This document shows, piece by piece, positions 26,538 to 34,569 of a stretch of 64,000 bases of DNA. The notes beneath the pieces were generated by a model. That model was not told the origin of the DNA. It searched no databases and saw nothing but the letters and a program-made list of their open reading frames with translations. This stretch comes from Enterobacter cloacae complex sp. ECNIH7 (GTDB taxonomy: Bacteria; Pseudomonadota; Gammaproteobacteria; Enterobacterales; Enterobacteriaceae): contig NZ_CP017990.1 of NCBI RefSeq assembly GCF_002208095.1, forward strand, positions 2,480,001-2,544,000, in the 5' to 3' direction. Both the position numbers and the translations under genes were made by a program. The stretch's first letter is position 1; each line of letters opens with the position of its first letter.

Positions 26538-27278
26538 GTGGAGCATATTGATCATATTCTTGTCGTCGATGACGACAGGGATATTCGTGAACTGATTGTC
26601 GATTATCTCGGTAAGTCTGGCTATCGCGCGACGGGCGCGGCCAACGGTAAAGAGATGCGCGTCGTGCTGGATAAACAGCATATCGACCTGGTGGTGCTGG
26701 ATGTCATGATGCCCGGCGACGACGGCCTTACGCTGTGTCGAGAGCTACGCGTCGGGAAATATAAAGATCTGCCCATCCTGATGCTGACGGCCCGCAATGA
26801 GGAGACGGACAGGATCCTGGGTCTGGAGATGGGCGCGGATGACTACGTGGTGAAGCCGTTTGTCGCCCGCGAACTGCTGGCGCGTATCAAAGCGATTTTA
26901 CGACGTTTTCGCACGATGCCGCCCAATCTGCAGGTGACAGAAGCCGGGCGGCTGGTGATGTTCGGTGAATGGCAGCTCGATACCGTTGCACGTCACTTAA
27001 TCGATCCGGAAGGGGTGATCGTCGTGCTCAGCGGGGCGGAGTATCGCCTGCTGCGCGTTTTCCTTGACCACCCTCAGCGGGTGCTGACCCGCGATCAGCT
27101 GCTCAACCTCACGCAGGGGCGCGACGCCGAGCTGTTTGAACGTTCTATCGACCTGCTGGTTAGCCGGGTCCGTCAGCGCCTGAACGAAGATGCCCGCACG
27201 CCCGCCTATATCAAGACCGTGCGCAGCGAAGGCTACGTTTTTACGATGCCGGTCACCATCAAAGAGGCTAACGAATGA
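26538..27278 (+). CDS. OmpR-family response regulator
   Basis: Two-component response regulator, 246 residues. The receiver domain (about 5-118) has the acidic pocket DDD near residue 11, phosphoacceptor Asp in LVVLDVMMPGDDG and Lys in VVKPF. The C-terminal OmpR/PhoB winged helix (about 145-240) ends TVRSEGYVFTMPV. GTG start. It overlaps the sensor kinase gene by 4 nt. It is close to OmpR in layout but is not OmpR, and which known pair it is orthologous to could not be decided. It likely controls the flanking hydrolase and CcdA-like genes. Confidence 0.92.
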   Translation: MEHIDHILVVDDDRDIRELIVDYLGKSGYRATGAANGKEMRVVLDKQHIDLVVLDVMMPGDDGLTLCRELRVGKYKDLPILMLTARNEETDRILGLEMGADDYVVKPFVARELLARIKAILRRFRTMPPNLQVTEAGRLVMFGEWQLDTVARHLIDPEGVIVVLSGAEYRLLRVFLDHPQRVLTRDQLLNLTQGRDAELFERSIDLLVSRVRQRLNEDARTPAYIKTVRSEGYVFTMPVTIKEANE

Positions 27279-28573
27279 GGTTCTGGCCACGCTCGCTGCT
27301 TGCCCGCTTGCTGCTCGTCGTGCTGTCCGGTCTGCTGCTGGCCAACGCCCTGAGCCTGACGCTGGTCATGATTGAACGAATGCACAGCGCCAGAACGGTG
27401 ATGCTCGGTAATCTGGAAAACGACGTCGCAACCAGCGTCGCCATTTTAGACCGCTTACCGGCCAGCGAACGCGCGGCCTGGCTTCCGCGCCTCGAACGGG
27501 GTAACTATCGCTATATTCTGGGGCCGGGAGAGCCCGGCAACGCGCCGACGGATAGGCGTTCGCAGGACGCCATCCGAACCTTAAAAGCGACGCTCGCGAC
27601 ACAGTACCCGCTCAGCTTCACCGCCGTCCCTGGTGCCGTTTCACACATCCAGGCGCATCTGACGCTGCGCGACGGCGCGCCGCTGACCATTGACCTGATC
27701 CCGCGCATGCCGCCGGTCGCCAGCTGGTTGCCCGTTGTGCTAATTCTGCAGCTGCTGCTGCTGGCTGCGTGCGCCTGGATTGCCGTGCGGCAGGTGGTGC
27801 GGCCTTTTTCACAATTTACCCGCGCGGTGGATTCGCTGGATCCGGCGGCCAGCACGCCAATGACGGAGAAAGGGCCGCTTGAGGTGCAGCGGGCAGCGCA
27901 TGCCTTCAACGCCATGCAGGCGCGCATTCAGTCTTATCTCCGGGAACGCGCGCAGATCCTGGCCTCGATTTCTCACGATCTCCAGACGCCCATTACCCGC
28001 ATGAAGCTGCGCGTCGAAATGGCAGGGGAACCAGAACTTCGCGACAAGCTTCTGAACGACCTTGATAACATGACGCGTCTGGTGCGGGAGGGGATTGCGT
28101 ATGCCCGGTCATCAGAATCGCTGGAAGAGACCCCGCTGAAGCTGGAGCTAAACGCCTGGGTCAACAGCATCGCCTGCGATTATCAGGACATCGGTAAAAA
28201 CGTGCAGTTTCAGGCAAGCGATGCCCGCCTGCCAATCGTTACGCGTCCCCAGGCGCTCCGCCGGGTGATGACTAACCTGCTGGATAACGCGCTCAAATTC
28301 GGCGAACGCGCTGTAATAACCATCGATGATTCGTCTGACCGGGAGGTGGTTATCCACATCACGGACGACGGGCCGGGGATCCCTGAAGCCGAGCTTGAGG
28401 CGGTTTTACAGCCGTTCTACCGGGTGGAAACATCGCGCAACCGCGATACCGGCGGAACAGGACTCGGACTGGCGATTGCCGCGCAGCTCACCGCTCAGCT
28501 TGAAGGAAAGCTCAACCTGACGAACCTGGCCGGAGGCGGACTGGATGTCTCCATTACGCTACCGCGCCGTTAA
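27275..28573 (+). CDS. Membrane sensor histidine kinase
   Basis: Sensor kinase partner of the preceding regulator, 432 residues. TM1 is about residues 10-32, a periplasmic loop of roughly 115 residues follows, TM2 is about 148-170 (WLPVVLILQLLLLAACAWIAV), then HAMP. The H-box is ASISHDLQTPITRMKLRVEM, the N-box NLLDNALKF and the G-boxes DDGPGIPEAE and GGTGLGLAIA. All catalytic motifs are intact. The periplasmic loop has no cysteines or obvious metal motif, so the signal is not evident. ATG overlaps the regulator stop by 4 nt. Confidence 0.92.
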   Translation: MRFWPRSLLARLLLVVLSGLLLANALSLTLVMIERMHSARTVMLGNLENDVATSVAILDRLPASERAAWLPRLERGNYRYILGPGEPGNAPTDRRSQDAIRTLKATLATQYPLSFTAVPGAVSHIQAHLTLRDGAPLTIDLIPRMPPVASWLPVVLILQLLLLAACAWIAVRQVVRPFSQFTRAVDSLDPAASTPMTEKGPLEVQRAAHAFNAMQARIQSYLRERAQILASISHDLQTPITRMKLRVEMAGEPELRDKLLNDLDNMTRLVREGIAYARSSESLEETPLKLELNAWVNSIACDYQDIGKNVQFQASDARLPIVTRPQALRRVMTNLLDNALKFGERAVITIDDSSDREVVIHITDDGPGIPEAELEAVLQPFYRVETSRNRDTGGTGLGLAIAAQLTAQLEGKLNLTNLAGGGLDVSITLPRR

Positions 28574-28584
28574 TTGTACGGCTT

Positions 28585-28643
28585 TGTATCTCCCGGCCTG
28601 GGTGATACAGAGTCAGACAAAACCTGCTTTTTTACACATATCC
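28585..28643 (+). promoter_or_regulatory. Shared promoter block upstream of the CcdA-thioredoxin gene
   Basis: TGTATC (28585-28590), GATACA (28604-28609), aaacctgcttt (28620-28630) and cacatatcc repeat the elements found at 25371-25440. Half-site spacing is 13 bp here against 9 or 19 bp there. The pair of matches in two promoters flanking one two-component system points to a common operator and promoter. Confidence 0.6.
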
Positions 28644-28708
28644 TGAACACATCCGCACGATGAAATAGCCTCACTGCAGCGTCGCAGGACTTGTATTGTG
28701 AGGTGTCT

Positions 28709-29899
28709 ATGTTTCTGGTAATCGCTTTTCTGGGCGGGATGATAAGCCTGCTCAGCCCATGTACTCTCCCGGTTATTCCGCTCCTGTTCGCCGGTTTTCA
28801 GGGACAGCGACGACATATTCTGGCCCTGCTCGCGGGGATGATCGTGATGTTCACCCTGGTGGCGATGGCCGTCACCGTCGCCAGCGAGTGGATCGCAGAG
28901 GCAACCATCGTCGGGCGCTGGATCGCTCTAGTCATTCTGGACACGGCCGCGCTGGCCTTAATTTTTCCGTCATTCGCCCAGCGTATTGCGGGTCCGGCCG
29001 TCAGCGCGGGAAATGTCCTGAACACCCGAAGCGGGCAAACGCGCGGTATGGTATCGGCTTTTCTGGCCGGGCTCGCGGTGGGGCTGCTCTGGTCTCCCTG
29101 CGCCGGTCCCATACTGGGCGCCATTTTCAGCATTAATATCGCGGGCCATTCGGCCATTACGACGGGCGCGCTGCTGGCGGCCTACGGCAGCGGATGCGCG
29201 CTGATGCTGAGCCTGCTCGTTTTCGGCGGCCGCACGCTGATTGCGCCGTTAAGAGCAAAATCGGCGCTGATGGAAAGGCTGCGGCAGGGGGCTGGCGTGG
29301 CGATGCTGGCGGCAGTCGTATTTAACGCGACAGGAATGACTTCGCTTCTGAAAGGAGCAAATAGCGTTGCGGATCGTCTGGAGACAACACTTTTGACGCT
29401 GGCGAAACCCACAGCCGCGCCGGTGAAGCTCCGGCCGGTCGTGATGACAGAGCCCAGCAGCCAGCTGCCTTCGTTAAGCGGGGGAACAGGGTGGATAAAC
29501 GGTGACCCTGTCACGTCTGAATCTCTGCGAGGGAAGGTGGTATTAATTGATTTCTGGACGTGGGATTGCATTAACTGCCAGCATACGCTTCCCCATGTGA
29601 AAGACTGGGCCACGAAGTATCAGTCTCAGGGGCTGGTCGTGATTGGGGTTCACACGCCGGAATATCCCTGGGAAAAGCCGCTTTCGTCGGTAAAAACCGC
29701 GGTGGAGAAATGGCAGCTGCCGTATCGGGTGGTGACGGATAACAATTATCAAATCTGGAACGCTTTCGGGAACCAGTACTGGCCAGCGCATTACTATTTC
29801 GATGCCAAAGGCCAGCTACGCTATACCGCCTTTGGCGAAGGAGATTATGCGCAGCAGGAAAAGATCATTCAGCAGCTGCTGAAAGAAGCCAGGTCATAA
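28709..29899 (+). CDS. CcdA-thioredoxin fusion (DipZ-like) thiol-disulfide protein
   Basis: Membrane redox protein of 396 residues. The N-terminal CcdA/DsbD-type domain (about 1-210, roughly six helices) has the paired membrane cysteines in SPCTLPVIPLL (Cys18) and SPCAGPILGA (Cys131), which pass electrons across the membrane. The C-terminal TlpA/thioredoxin-like domain (about 255-396) has the active site CINC (Cys287, Cys290) and should face the periplasm. It resembles DipZ proteins and is not DsbD, which has another N-terminal domain. The ATG at 28709 has GAGG 5 nt upstream. Probably delivers reducing power under control of the adjacent two-component system. Confidence 0.88.
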   Translation: MFLVIAFLGGMISLLSPCTLPVIPLLFAGFQGQRRHILALLAGMIVMFTLVAMAVTVASEWIAEATIVGRWIALVILDTAALALIFPSFAQRIAGPAVSAGNVLNTRSGQTRGMVSAFLAGLAVGLLWSPCAGPILGAIFSINIAGHSAITTGALLAAYGSGCALMLSLLVFGGRTLIAPLRAKSALMERLRQGAGVAMLAAVVFNATGMTSLLKGANSVADRLETTLLTLAKPTAAPVKLRPVVMTEPSSQLPSLSGGTGWINGDPVTSESLRGKVVLIDFWTWDCINCQHTLPHVKDWATKYQSQGLVVIGVHTPEYPWEKPLSSVKTAVEKWQLPYRVVTDNNYQIWNAFGNQYWPAHYYFDAKGQLRYTAFGEGDYAQQEKIIQQLLKEARS

Positions 29900-29903
29900 C
29901 CCG

Positions 29904-30662
29904 TCAGGGCTGGCGTTGCGCCACGATAAATAGCCGCGGAAAAGCGAGCAGTATCTGCCCATTTTCCTGGAGCGGATACTGCTCTTCCAGCAGTTCATGG
30001 TAGCGTTTCAGGAAACGTTTCTGCTCGCTCTCGTTCAGTTCCTGGAGCCACGGACGCAAGCCGGTGGCACTTACCCAGTCAATAATGGCCTGGTGCGAGC
30101 TCATTTTATGGAAATAGGTTGTCCGCCAGATATCCACGTCACAGCCCGCCTCCGACAAGATGTCGTAATAGGCATGCACACCCGGGAGAGGTTCACGGCC
30201 GCGGTCAGGGTAGTCTTGCTCCAGCGCCACTTCACGCATCGCTACGTGAGTGGGTTCAAGCCAGTTGTCAGGCATCTGGATCGCTAATACGCCGTTAAGC
30301 GTGAGCAAAGAAACGAGATGAGGAAGGAGATCGTAGTGGTCAGGAACCCATTGCAGCGAAGCGTTGGCATAAATCAGGCTCAGCGGCTGGCCAGGCTTGT
30401 ACTGGCGGATATCGGTCTCTACAAAATGGCAGCCAGGCAATGCGGCTCTTGCTTCCTCGAGCATTGCAGGGGAGTTGTCGACCCCGGTAATGTGCGCCGA
30501 AGGCCAGCGATGCTTCAACAGCGCGGTGCTGTTTCCCGGCCCGCAGCCTAAATCAGCGATGGTGGAGACCTCATCCAGAGGAATTCTGGCGAGCAGTTCT
30601 GCGGCAGGACGCGTTCTTTCCGCGCCGTATTGCAGGTAAAGAGAAGGATTCCAGTCGGCCAT
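29904..30662 (-). CDS. tam: Trans-aconitate 2-methyltransferase Tam
   Basis: SAM-dependent methyltransferase that methylates trans-aconitate, a toxic by-product of aconitase. The ATG at 30662 follows ggagaatcaaa and gives 252 residues, the E. coli length, beginning [22 protein letters not shown] motif I is [15 protein letters not shown] (about residues 34-48); [20 protein letters not shown] and [17 protein letters not shown] are characteristic. In E. coli tam lies next to yneE; here about 6 kb of acetyltransferases and the two-component module separate them. Confidence 0.95.
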   Translation of the reverse strand: MADWNPSLYLQYGAERTRPAAELLARIPLDEVSTIADLGCGPGNSTALLKHRWPSAHITGVDNSPAMLEEARAALPGCHFVETDIRQYKPGQPLSLIYANASLQWVPDHYDLLPHLVSLLTLNGVLAIQMPDNWLEPTHVAMREVALEQDYPDRGREPLPGVHAYYDILSEAGCDVDIWRTTYFHKMSSHQAIIDWVSATGLRPWLQELNESEQKRFLKRYHELLEEQYPLQENGQILLAFPRLFIVAQRQP

Positions 30663-31045
30663 TTTGATTCTCCGTTTAGCATGCTTCTGCAAGAGTAGCA
30701 CAGCAGTAAGAACAGAGATAATAGGGAAAAAATAAGAAAAAGGGAATATTACCCCTTAAATTCTTAAGGGGCAATACTTTAATTGTAATTATTTTATAAT
30801 TATCGTTTTTTAATATTTTATCGGCTAAGTGCTTCTTACGCTCTGTACCCGAAACTATAAATATTAGATAATCATGAATGGATATATCCCTGGTGTTTCG
30901 TAGGTCTTTGACCTCCTGGCCACTGAGTTTCACGAGGACTTAGTGGCCGGGTACTTTTCAAGTATAAGGAATACCATGCACAATGAAAGCTGTCCTAAAA
31001 GACAGGGGATAATAGTTTCAGGTGTTATTATCAGGAATAAGAGCA
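30663..31045. other. AT-rich intergenic region tam-luxI
   Basis: About 380 bp, clearly richer in A and T than its surroundings. It holds a hairpin CCCCTTAA-ATTC-TTAAGGGG (about 30754-30773), an inverted repeat GGCCACT/AGTGGCC (30918-30924 and 30942-30948) with a long loop, and the lux box at 30988-31007. An 85-codon minus-strand frame (30676-30933) has no recognisable product and is not called as a gene. Confidence 0.6.
30988..31007. promoter_or_regulatory. lux box upstream of luxI homologue
   Basis: AGCTGTCCTAAAAGACAGGG contains the dyad CTGT-N8-ACAG, the core of LuxR-family operators, here extended to CTGTC/GACAG. It lies 39 bp before the synthase ATG. The convergent luxR product is the obvious reader. 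Whether it activates or, as in EsaR-type proteins, represses without signal cannot be told. Confidence 0.8.
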
Positions 31046-31684
31046 ATGAATTCTGTTATTGAGTTTTTTTTGCATGATTACGATGATTTACCGTCAGCAT
31101 TAGCCCGCGAACTCTTCCGACTCAGGAGAAAAACCTTTCGGGACCGACTCGACTGGAAAGTTGAATGCGTTGAAGATATGGAAAAGGATCAATTTGACAA
31201 CCCAAACACGACATACTTGTTGGGTATGTATGAGGGAGAGTTGTTATGTGGCGCGCGATTCATTAATTCGACGCATCCGACAATGATAAGTGAAATTTTT
31301 CACAATTATTTTGCCGAAACCATTATTTTACCGACAGATGTTCCCTGCTGTGAAATTAGCCGTTTATTTTTAGATAAAGAAAGACGAGACTCCTCAAGTC
31401 TGCAGGGCGTGCCCGCCAGTAAGGCATTGTTTCTTGCGATGAATATTTATTGCATTAAGAATAAATATCATGGAATGTACGCAGTAGTCAGTCGTGGTAT
31501 GTATGCCATTTTTCGCCATGCAAACTGGAAAGTTGAAGTTATTCAACGCGGCTTGTCTGAAAAAGGGGAGGTTATTTACTATATATTTATGCCTGCCAGT
31601 ATCAACATTATTGAAGACATTATTAGCAAAGATAAATCCAGTCACTGGCTTCGCGAAATGCTGGAGCATTTACGCCACTTATAA
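31046..31684 (+). CDS. Acyl-homoserine-lactone synthase (LuxI family)
   Basis: Quorum-sensing signal synthase that makes N-acyl-homoserine lactone from SAM and acyl-ACP. The ATG at 31046 has AGGAA 9 nt upstream and gives 212 residues. Invariant LuxI-family positions are present: Arg25 (RLRRKTF region), Phe31, Trp37, Asp48, Asp51, Arg71-Phe72 and the pair Glu103/Arg106 in CEISRLF. It is convergent with the luxR homologue 14 bp away, the esaI/esaR-type arrangement known from Pantoea and Enterobacter. AT-rich DNA suggests acquisition. The acyl chain cannot be predicted. Confidence 0.93.
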   Translation: MNSVIEFFLHDYDDLPSALARELFRLRRKTFRDRLDWKVECVEDMEKDQFDNPNTTYLLGMYEGELLCGARFINSTHPTMISEIFHNYFAETIILPTDVPCCEISRLFLDKERRDSSSLQGVPASKALFLAMNIYCIKNKYHGMYAVVSRGMYAIFRHANWKVEVIQRGLSEKGEVIYYIFMPASINIIEDIISKDKSSHWLREMLEHLRHL

Positions 31685-31698
31685 CCAGTGGCTGAGGC

Positions 31699-32391
31699 TC
31701 AGTCGTCCAGTAATCGTAGTTCTGTTCCAAGTTTAATTGCGTGTCTGGCATTATTCACACCGAGTTTTTTCATTACATTCCCCATATGGAATTTAACGGT
31801 GCGTTCAGCAATAGACAAAATAACAGAAATTTCTGCGTAGGTTTTCCCGGCGCTGACCCATTTAAGGATTTGTCGCTCACGTGGCGACAGAAAAACATTC
31901 TTTTTCTGTTGATGCTGGCTATAGAGATTGAGTGTCTTCTGATGCAGTTGAACAAGGAAGCTTAGAAATTGTGGCCGATATTTTTCTATATCAATACCAG
32001 AATGCTTAGGACTGATGACGGATAAGACGACAAGATTATTAAGATAGTCATGCAGAGGGAACGTCTGCCCCTGGTAGATATCATACTGGACGCTTTCGTT
32101 GAAAATGCGCGTCAGGTTATAACCATCAGACAGGATGACATCACTTTCCCAGAAAAAATCTTCAACACAGCGCAAAGCCCGAATGATAACAGGGTCAATG
32201 AACTGATATTTCCTGTCGAGGTAGATATCAAACCACTCGGGGCTGTTATTGATTATCCGCATCTGTGAAGGATCTTTCTTGTTCATAATGGCGTAGGCGA
32301 AGACGATCCCTTTGAAATCCTCAAAAAACGCGTCCAGCTCACTCTGAATTAGCGTATTGATCGCTATGTCGTTGTAATATGTATCCTTCAC
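31699..32391 (-). CDS. LuxR-family quorum-sensing regulator (EsaR-like)
   Basis: Acyl-homoserine-lactone receptor and transcription factor. The ligand domain (about 20-150) has the family WFDIYLDRKYQFIDPVI (Trp, Tyr and DP of the signal pocket) and HDYLNNLVVLSV. The C-terminal GerE helix-turn-helix is LSPRERQILKWVSAGKTYAEISVILSIAERTVKFHMGNVMKKLGV, positions about 170-214. The GTG at 32391 gives 230 residues, with AGGAGG 12 nt upstream; a TTG at 32427 would add 12 residues but lies at the putative promoter. Best resemblance is to EsaR/SmaR-type regulators. Confidence 0.9.
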   Translation of the reverse strand: MKDTYYNDIAINTLIQSELDAFFEDFKGIVFAYAIMNKKDPSQMRIINNSPEWFDIYLDRKYQFIDPVIIRALRCVEDFFWESDVILSDGYNLTRIFNESVQYDIYQGQTFPLHDYLNNLVVLSVISPKHSGIDIEKYRPQFLSFLVQLHQKTLNLYSQHQQKKNVFLSPRERQILKWVSAGKTYAEISVILSIAERTVKFHMGNVMKKLGVNNARHAIKLGTELRLLDD

Positions 32392-32693
32392 GTGAGTTGC
32401 TTGCCTCCTGTTCGAGTGGAGGAGCAAGTATAATATGCTTCGTTATCTGTAGCGAGTCGCATTTTAATCCAGCCAACAGATAAGACAGGCTACCTCAAGT
32501 GGTAGCCTGGCCAACGTGTGGCATTTCTAATGGTAAATGCAGATGACTCGGCGAATTTTAGAAGATTTTGTCAAATCCCGAAATAGTTCACTAAATATAG
32601 TAGGCTGCAAAATTTAGGAGGTTTTCCGCTTTACATTTGAGTAATGGACAAGCGTACCGACCCAGATTCAAATTCAGGATTTTAGCCCGCGGT
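32392..32693. other. Intergenic region upstream of the luxR homologue
   Basis: About 300 bp between luxR and the NudK-like gene. Apart from the luxR promoter (TATTAT/TATACT-like bases near 32428-32438 on the minus strand), it holds a perfect 9-bp stem CAGGCTACC/GGTAGCCTG with a 6-nt loop (32486-32509) that lacks a T-run. No ORF, tRNA or known RNA is recognised. Confidence 0.55.
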
Positions 32694-33278
32694 CTACATA
32701 ATGCCTTTAAGAGCAATATGATAAAGCAGCATGATGGTTTTACCGTCGACAATCTTGCCTGTTTCAATGCCGCGTAATGCCTCTTCGAGCGTCATTTCCA
32801 GCACGTCGATATCTTCTCCCTCAGCCTTGATCCCGCCGCCTGCGCCGGTTCTGTCTTGCGGCTGGTACTCGGCAAGATAAAAATAAAGTTTTTCCGTGAC
32901 GGAGCCCGGGCTCATATAGGCTTCAAAGATTTTCTGCACGCTCGAAACCTGAAACCCTGTCTCTTCTTCCGCTTCTGCTTTTATGCGGCTTTCGGGATCC
33001 ATGTTGTCCAGCAGTCCCGCCGCGGCTTCGATTAAATCGTCCTCATGGCCGTTGATAAAGACAGGGAAGCGGAACTGGCGCGTCAGGATCACCGTTTTTT
33101 TCTCACGGTTGTAGAGAAGAATAGTCGCGCCGTTGCCACGGTCGTAGACCTCTCGTTGCTGTCGTTGCCATTCGCCGTCACGGTGCTGCAGGTCGAAGGT
33201 GTACTTTTTAAGGTTGTACCAGTTATCTGACAGGGTTTCACTGTCAATGATGCGCACATCTGCACGTTTTGATTGCAC
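32694..33278 (-). CDS. NudK-like Nudix hydrolase
   Basis: Nudix pyrophosphatase of 194 residues, related to NudK (GDP-mannose/ADP-sugar hydrolase). The opening LSDNWYNLKKYTFDLQHRDG, then REVYDRGNGATILLYN, AAGLLDN and YMSPGSVTEKLYFYLAEY mirror NudK. The Nudix core is EAEAEEETGF, with Ala where the consensus REUxEExGU has Arg, and a shifted glycine spacing as in NudK. It may be a paralogue rather than nudK itself. The GTG start is fixed by AAGGAGG 7 nt upstream. Divergent from a DeoR-type regulator; CGTGCA repeats overlap its start. Confidence 0.82.
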   Translation of the reverse strand: MQSKRADVRIIDSETLSDNWYNLKKYTFDLQHRDGEWQRQQREVYDRGNGATILLYNREKKTVILTRQFRFPVFINGHEDDLIEAAAGLLDNMDPESRIKAEAEEETGFQVSSVQKIFEAYMSPGSVTEKLYFYLAEYQPQDRTGAGGGIKAEGEDIDVLEMTLEEALRGIETGKIVDGKTIMLLYHIALKGIM

Positions 33279-33328
33279 GTTTGTTCCTCCTTACGTAGAG
33301 TAATTATCATAAACAGCACTATCGTGCA
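33261..33328. promoter_or_regulatory. CGTGCA repeat cluster between the NudK-like and deoR-like genes
   Basis: The hexamer TGCACG occurs at 33261-33266 and 33274-33279 and its complement CGTGCA at 33323-33328, around the start of the NudK-like gene and upstream of the DeoR-type gene. The same hexamer recurs upstream of the DUF4406-like gene (34571-34640). DeoR-family repressors commonly bind such repeated short motifs; that this is the local operator is inferred. Confidence 0.55.
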
Positions 33329-33364
33329 TCCTCAAGATAAAACATGCAACATCAGGAATTCATG

Positions 33365-34138
33365 ATGCTCACCAGTCAGCGAAAACAATTGATCCTCGAA
33401 AAGCTCGGCACCGAAGGCCAGGTCCAGTCAAAAGCGCTCAGCATGTTCTTTGATGTCTCTGAAGACACCATCAGGCGTGATTTGCGCGAGCTGGCGGCAG
33501 AAGGGCGTTTGCAGCGCGTTCACGGCGGCGCGCTGCCGTCATCTTCTGCTATTGCTCCCTTTGCCGAACGGCAATCCGTGAAAATGGATGCGAAAAAACG
33601 GGTCGCCCGCAAAGGCGCGCAGCTGATTTCATCAGGCCAGGTGGTGATCGTTGACGGTGGCACGACTACTTCGGAGCTGATTACGTTTTTCCCTCCTGAT
33701 CTGCGCATCACGGTGGTTACACACAGTCCGAGCATCGCCCTGGGGCTTGTGGATCATCCGTCCATCGAGGTGATTCTGATCGGCGGTCGCTTGTATAAGC
33801 ACTCCATTGTTGCGGTCGGCGCTGCGGCCATCGAAGGCATCGAAAATATTCATGCAGATCTGTTCTTTATGGGCGTGACCGGGATCCATCCTGAGGCGGG
33901 GCTGACAACCGGCGATTTCGAAGAAGCGTGCATCAAACGTGCATTTTCCGGCAGAGCCGCGGAGACGGTTGTGCTGGCTTCTCCTGAAAAGATCAACACA
34001 GCGTCTTCGTTTGTGATTGGCGATGTGTCGTCGGTGAACACCATTATCGTTGAAGACCATACCGATAAGGAGTGGATCCGCGCGGTATCGGAAAAGGGAG
34101 TCTCCGTCGTGTTGACCTCAGAGAGTGACACTCTCTGA
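33365..34138 (+). CDS. DeoR-family transcriptional regulator
   Basis: DeoR-type regulator, 257 residues from the ATG at 33365, chosen because AGGAA lies 6 nt upstream; ATGs at 33344 and 33362 are less well placed. The N-terminal helix-turn-helix is GQVQSKALSMFFDVSEDTIRRDLRELAAEGRLQRVHGGAL, and the C-terminal sugar-phosphate-binding domain has VIVDGGTTTSELITFF and LFFMGVTGIHPEAGLTTGDFEEA. Such regulators usually sense phosphorylated sugars or nucleosides. It is divergent from the NudK-like gene and convergent with the DUF4406-like gene, and probably represses both. Confidence 0.9.
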   Translation: MLTSQRKQLILEKLGTEGQVQSKALSMFFDVSEDTIRRDLRELAAEGRLQRVHGGALPSSSAIAPFAERQSVKMDAKKRVARKGAQLISSGQVVIVDGGTTTSELITFFPPDLRITVVTHSPSIALGLVDHPSIEVILIGGRLYKHSIVAVGAAAIEGIENIHADLFFMGVTGIHPEAGLTTGDFEEACIKRAFSGRAAETVVLASPEKINTASSFVIGDVSSVNTIIVEDHTDKEWIRAVSEKGVSVVLTSESDTL

Positions 34139-34140
34139 TA

Positions 34141-34164
34141 GCCAGCCTGTGCTCACAGGCTGGC
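34141..34164. terminator. Hairpin between the convergent deoR-like and DUF4406-like genes
   Basis: Perfect 9-bp stem GCCAGCCTG/CAGGCTGGC with a 6-nt loop in the 38-bp gap between the two stop codons. There is no T-run on either strand, so it may act as a transcript-end stabiliser more than as a classic terminator. Confidence 0.55.
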
Positions 34165-34176
34165 TGGCGGACTGCC

Positions 34177-34539
34177 TTAAGCCTCAGGAATGTTCTCAAG
34201 TGCGGTATAAACCTTCAGGCCATATTTGCGGGCAACCTCAATGTCCATATCGGCACCTTTAGACGGACCGGCAATACGATAAATGGCATCACATTTAGCT
34301 ATTAGCCGGTGAGCAACGGGGTACAGCATCGCTTCACTGATTTCATCACCAACCGCTTTCGATCCTGCGGCTTTTGCCAACGGCAAAGCCAGCCATTCGC
34401 CAATGACCGGGATGTGACCCCGCTGGTAAACGGCTAGTGCTGCGCTTTCGAGACGCGCCAGATTCTCATCAATACGTGCCTGAACGCCTTCGGTTCCGCT
34501 GCGATAGGGGCCGGCAATTAAAATTAGCTGTTGTGTCAT
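34177..34539 (-). CDS. DUF4406-like, nucleoside deoxyribosyltransferase-fold protein
   Basis: Small protein of 120 residues from the ATG at 34539. It starts LILIAGPYRSG, the phosphate-binding turn of the nucleoside 2-deoxyribosyltransferase-like (DUF4406) fold, and ends with the family feature IAGPSKGADMDIEVARKYGLKVY. In known members these segments bind a nucleoside or nucleotide sugar moiety. Exact activity is unknown. The promoter carries three CGTGCA-type repeats shared with the NudK-like gene, so nucleotide or nucleotide-sugar turnover under the DeoR-type regulator is a reasonable inference. Confidence 0.75.
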   Translation of the reverse strand: MTQQLILIAGPYRSGTEGVQARIDENLARLESAALAVYQRGHIPVIGEWLALPLAKAAGSKAVGDEISEAMLYPVAHRLIAKCDAIYRIAGPSKGADMDIEVARKYGLKVYTALENIPEA

Positions 34540-34569
34540 AGGTACCTCTGCCAGTGTTATTGCATGAAG

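Noticed and set aside
30754..30773. CCCCTTAA-ATTC-TTAAGGGG hairpin as a terminator for tam
   Set aside because: It lies upstream of tam, not after it, and is not followed by a clear T-run on either strand.
30676..30933. 85-codon minus-strand ORF in the tam-luxI gap
   Set aside because: AT-rich, overlaps hairpins and the upstream region of tam, with no recognisable domain and a Phe/Tyr/Cys-rich tail typical of chance frames.
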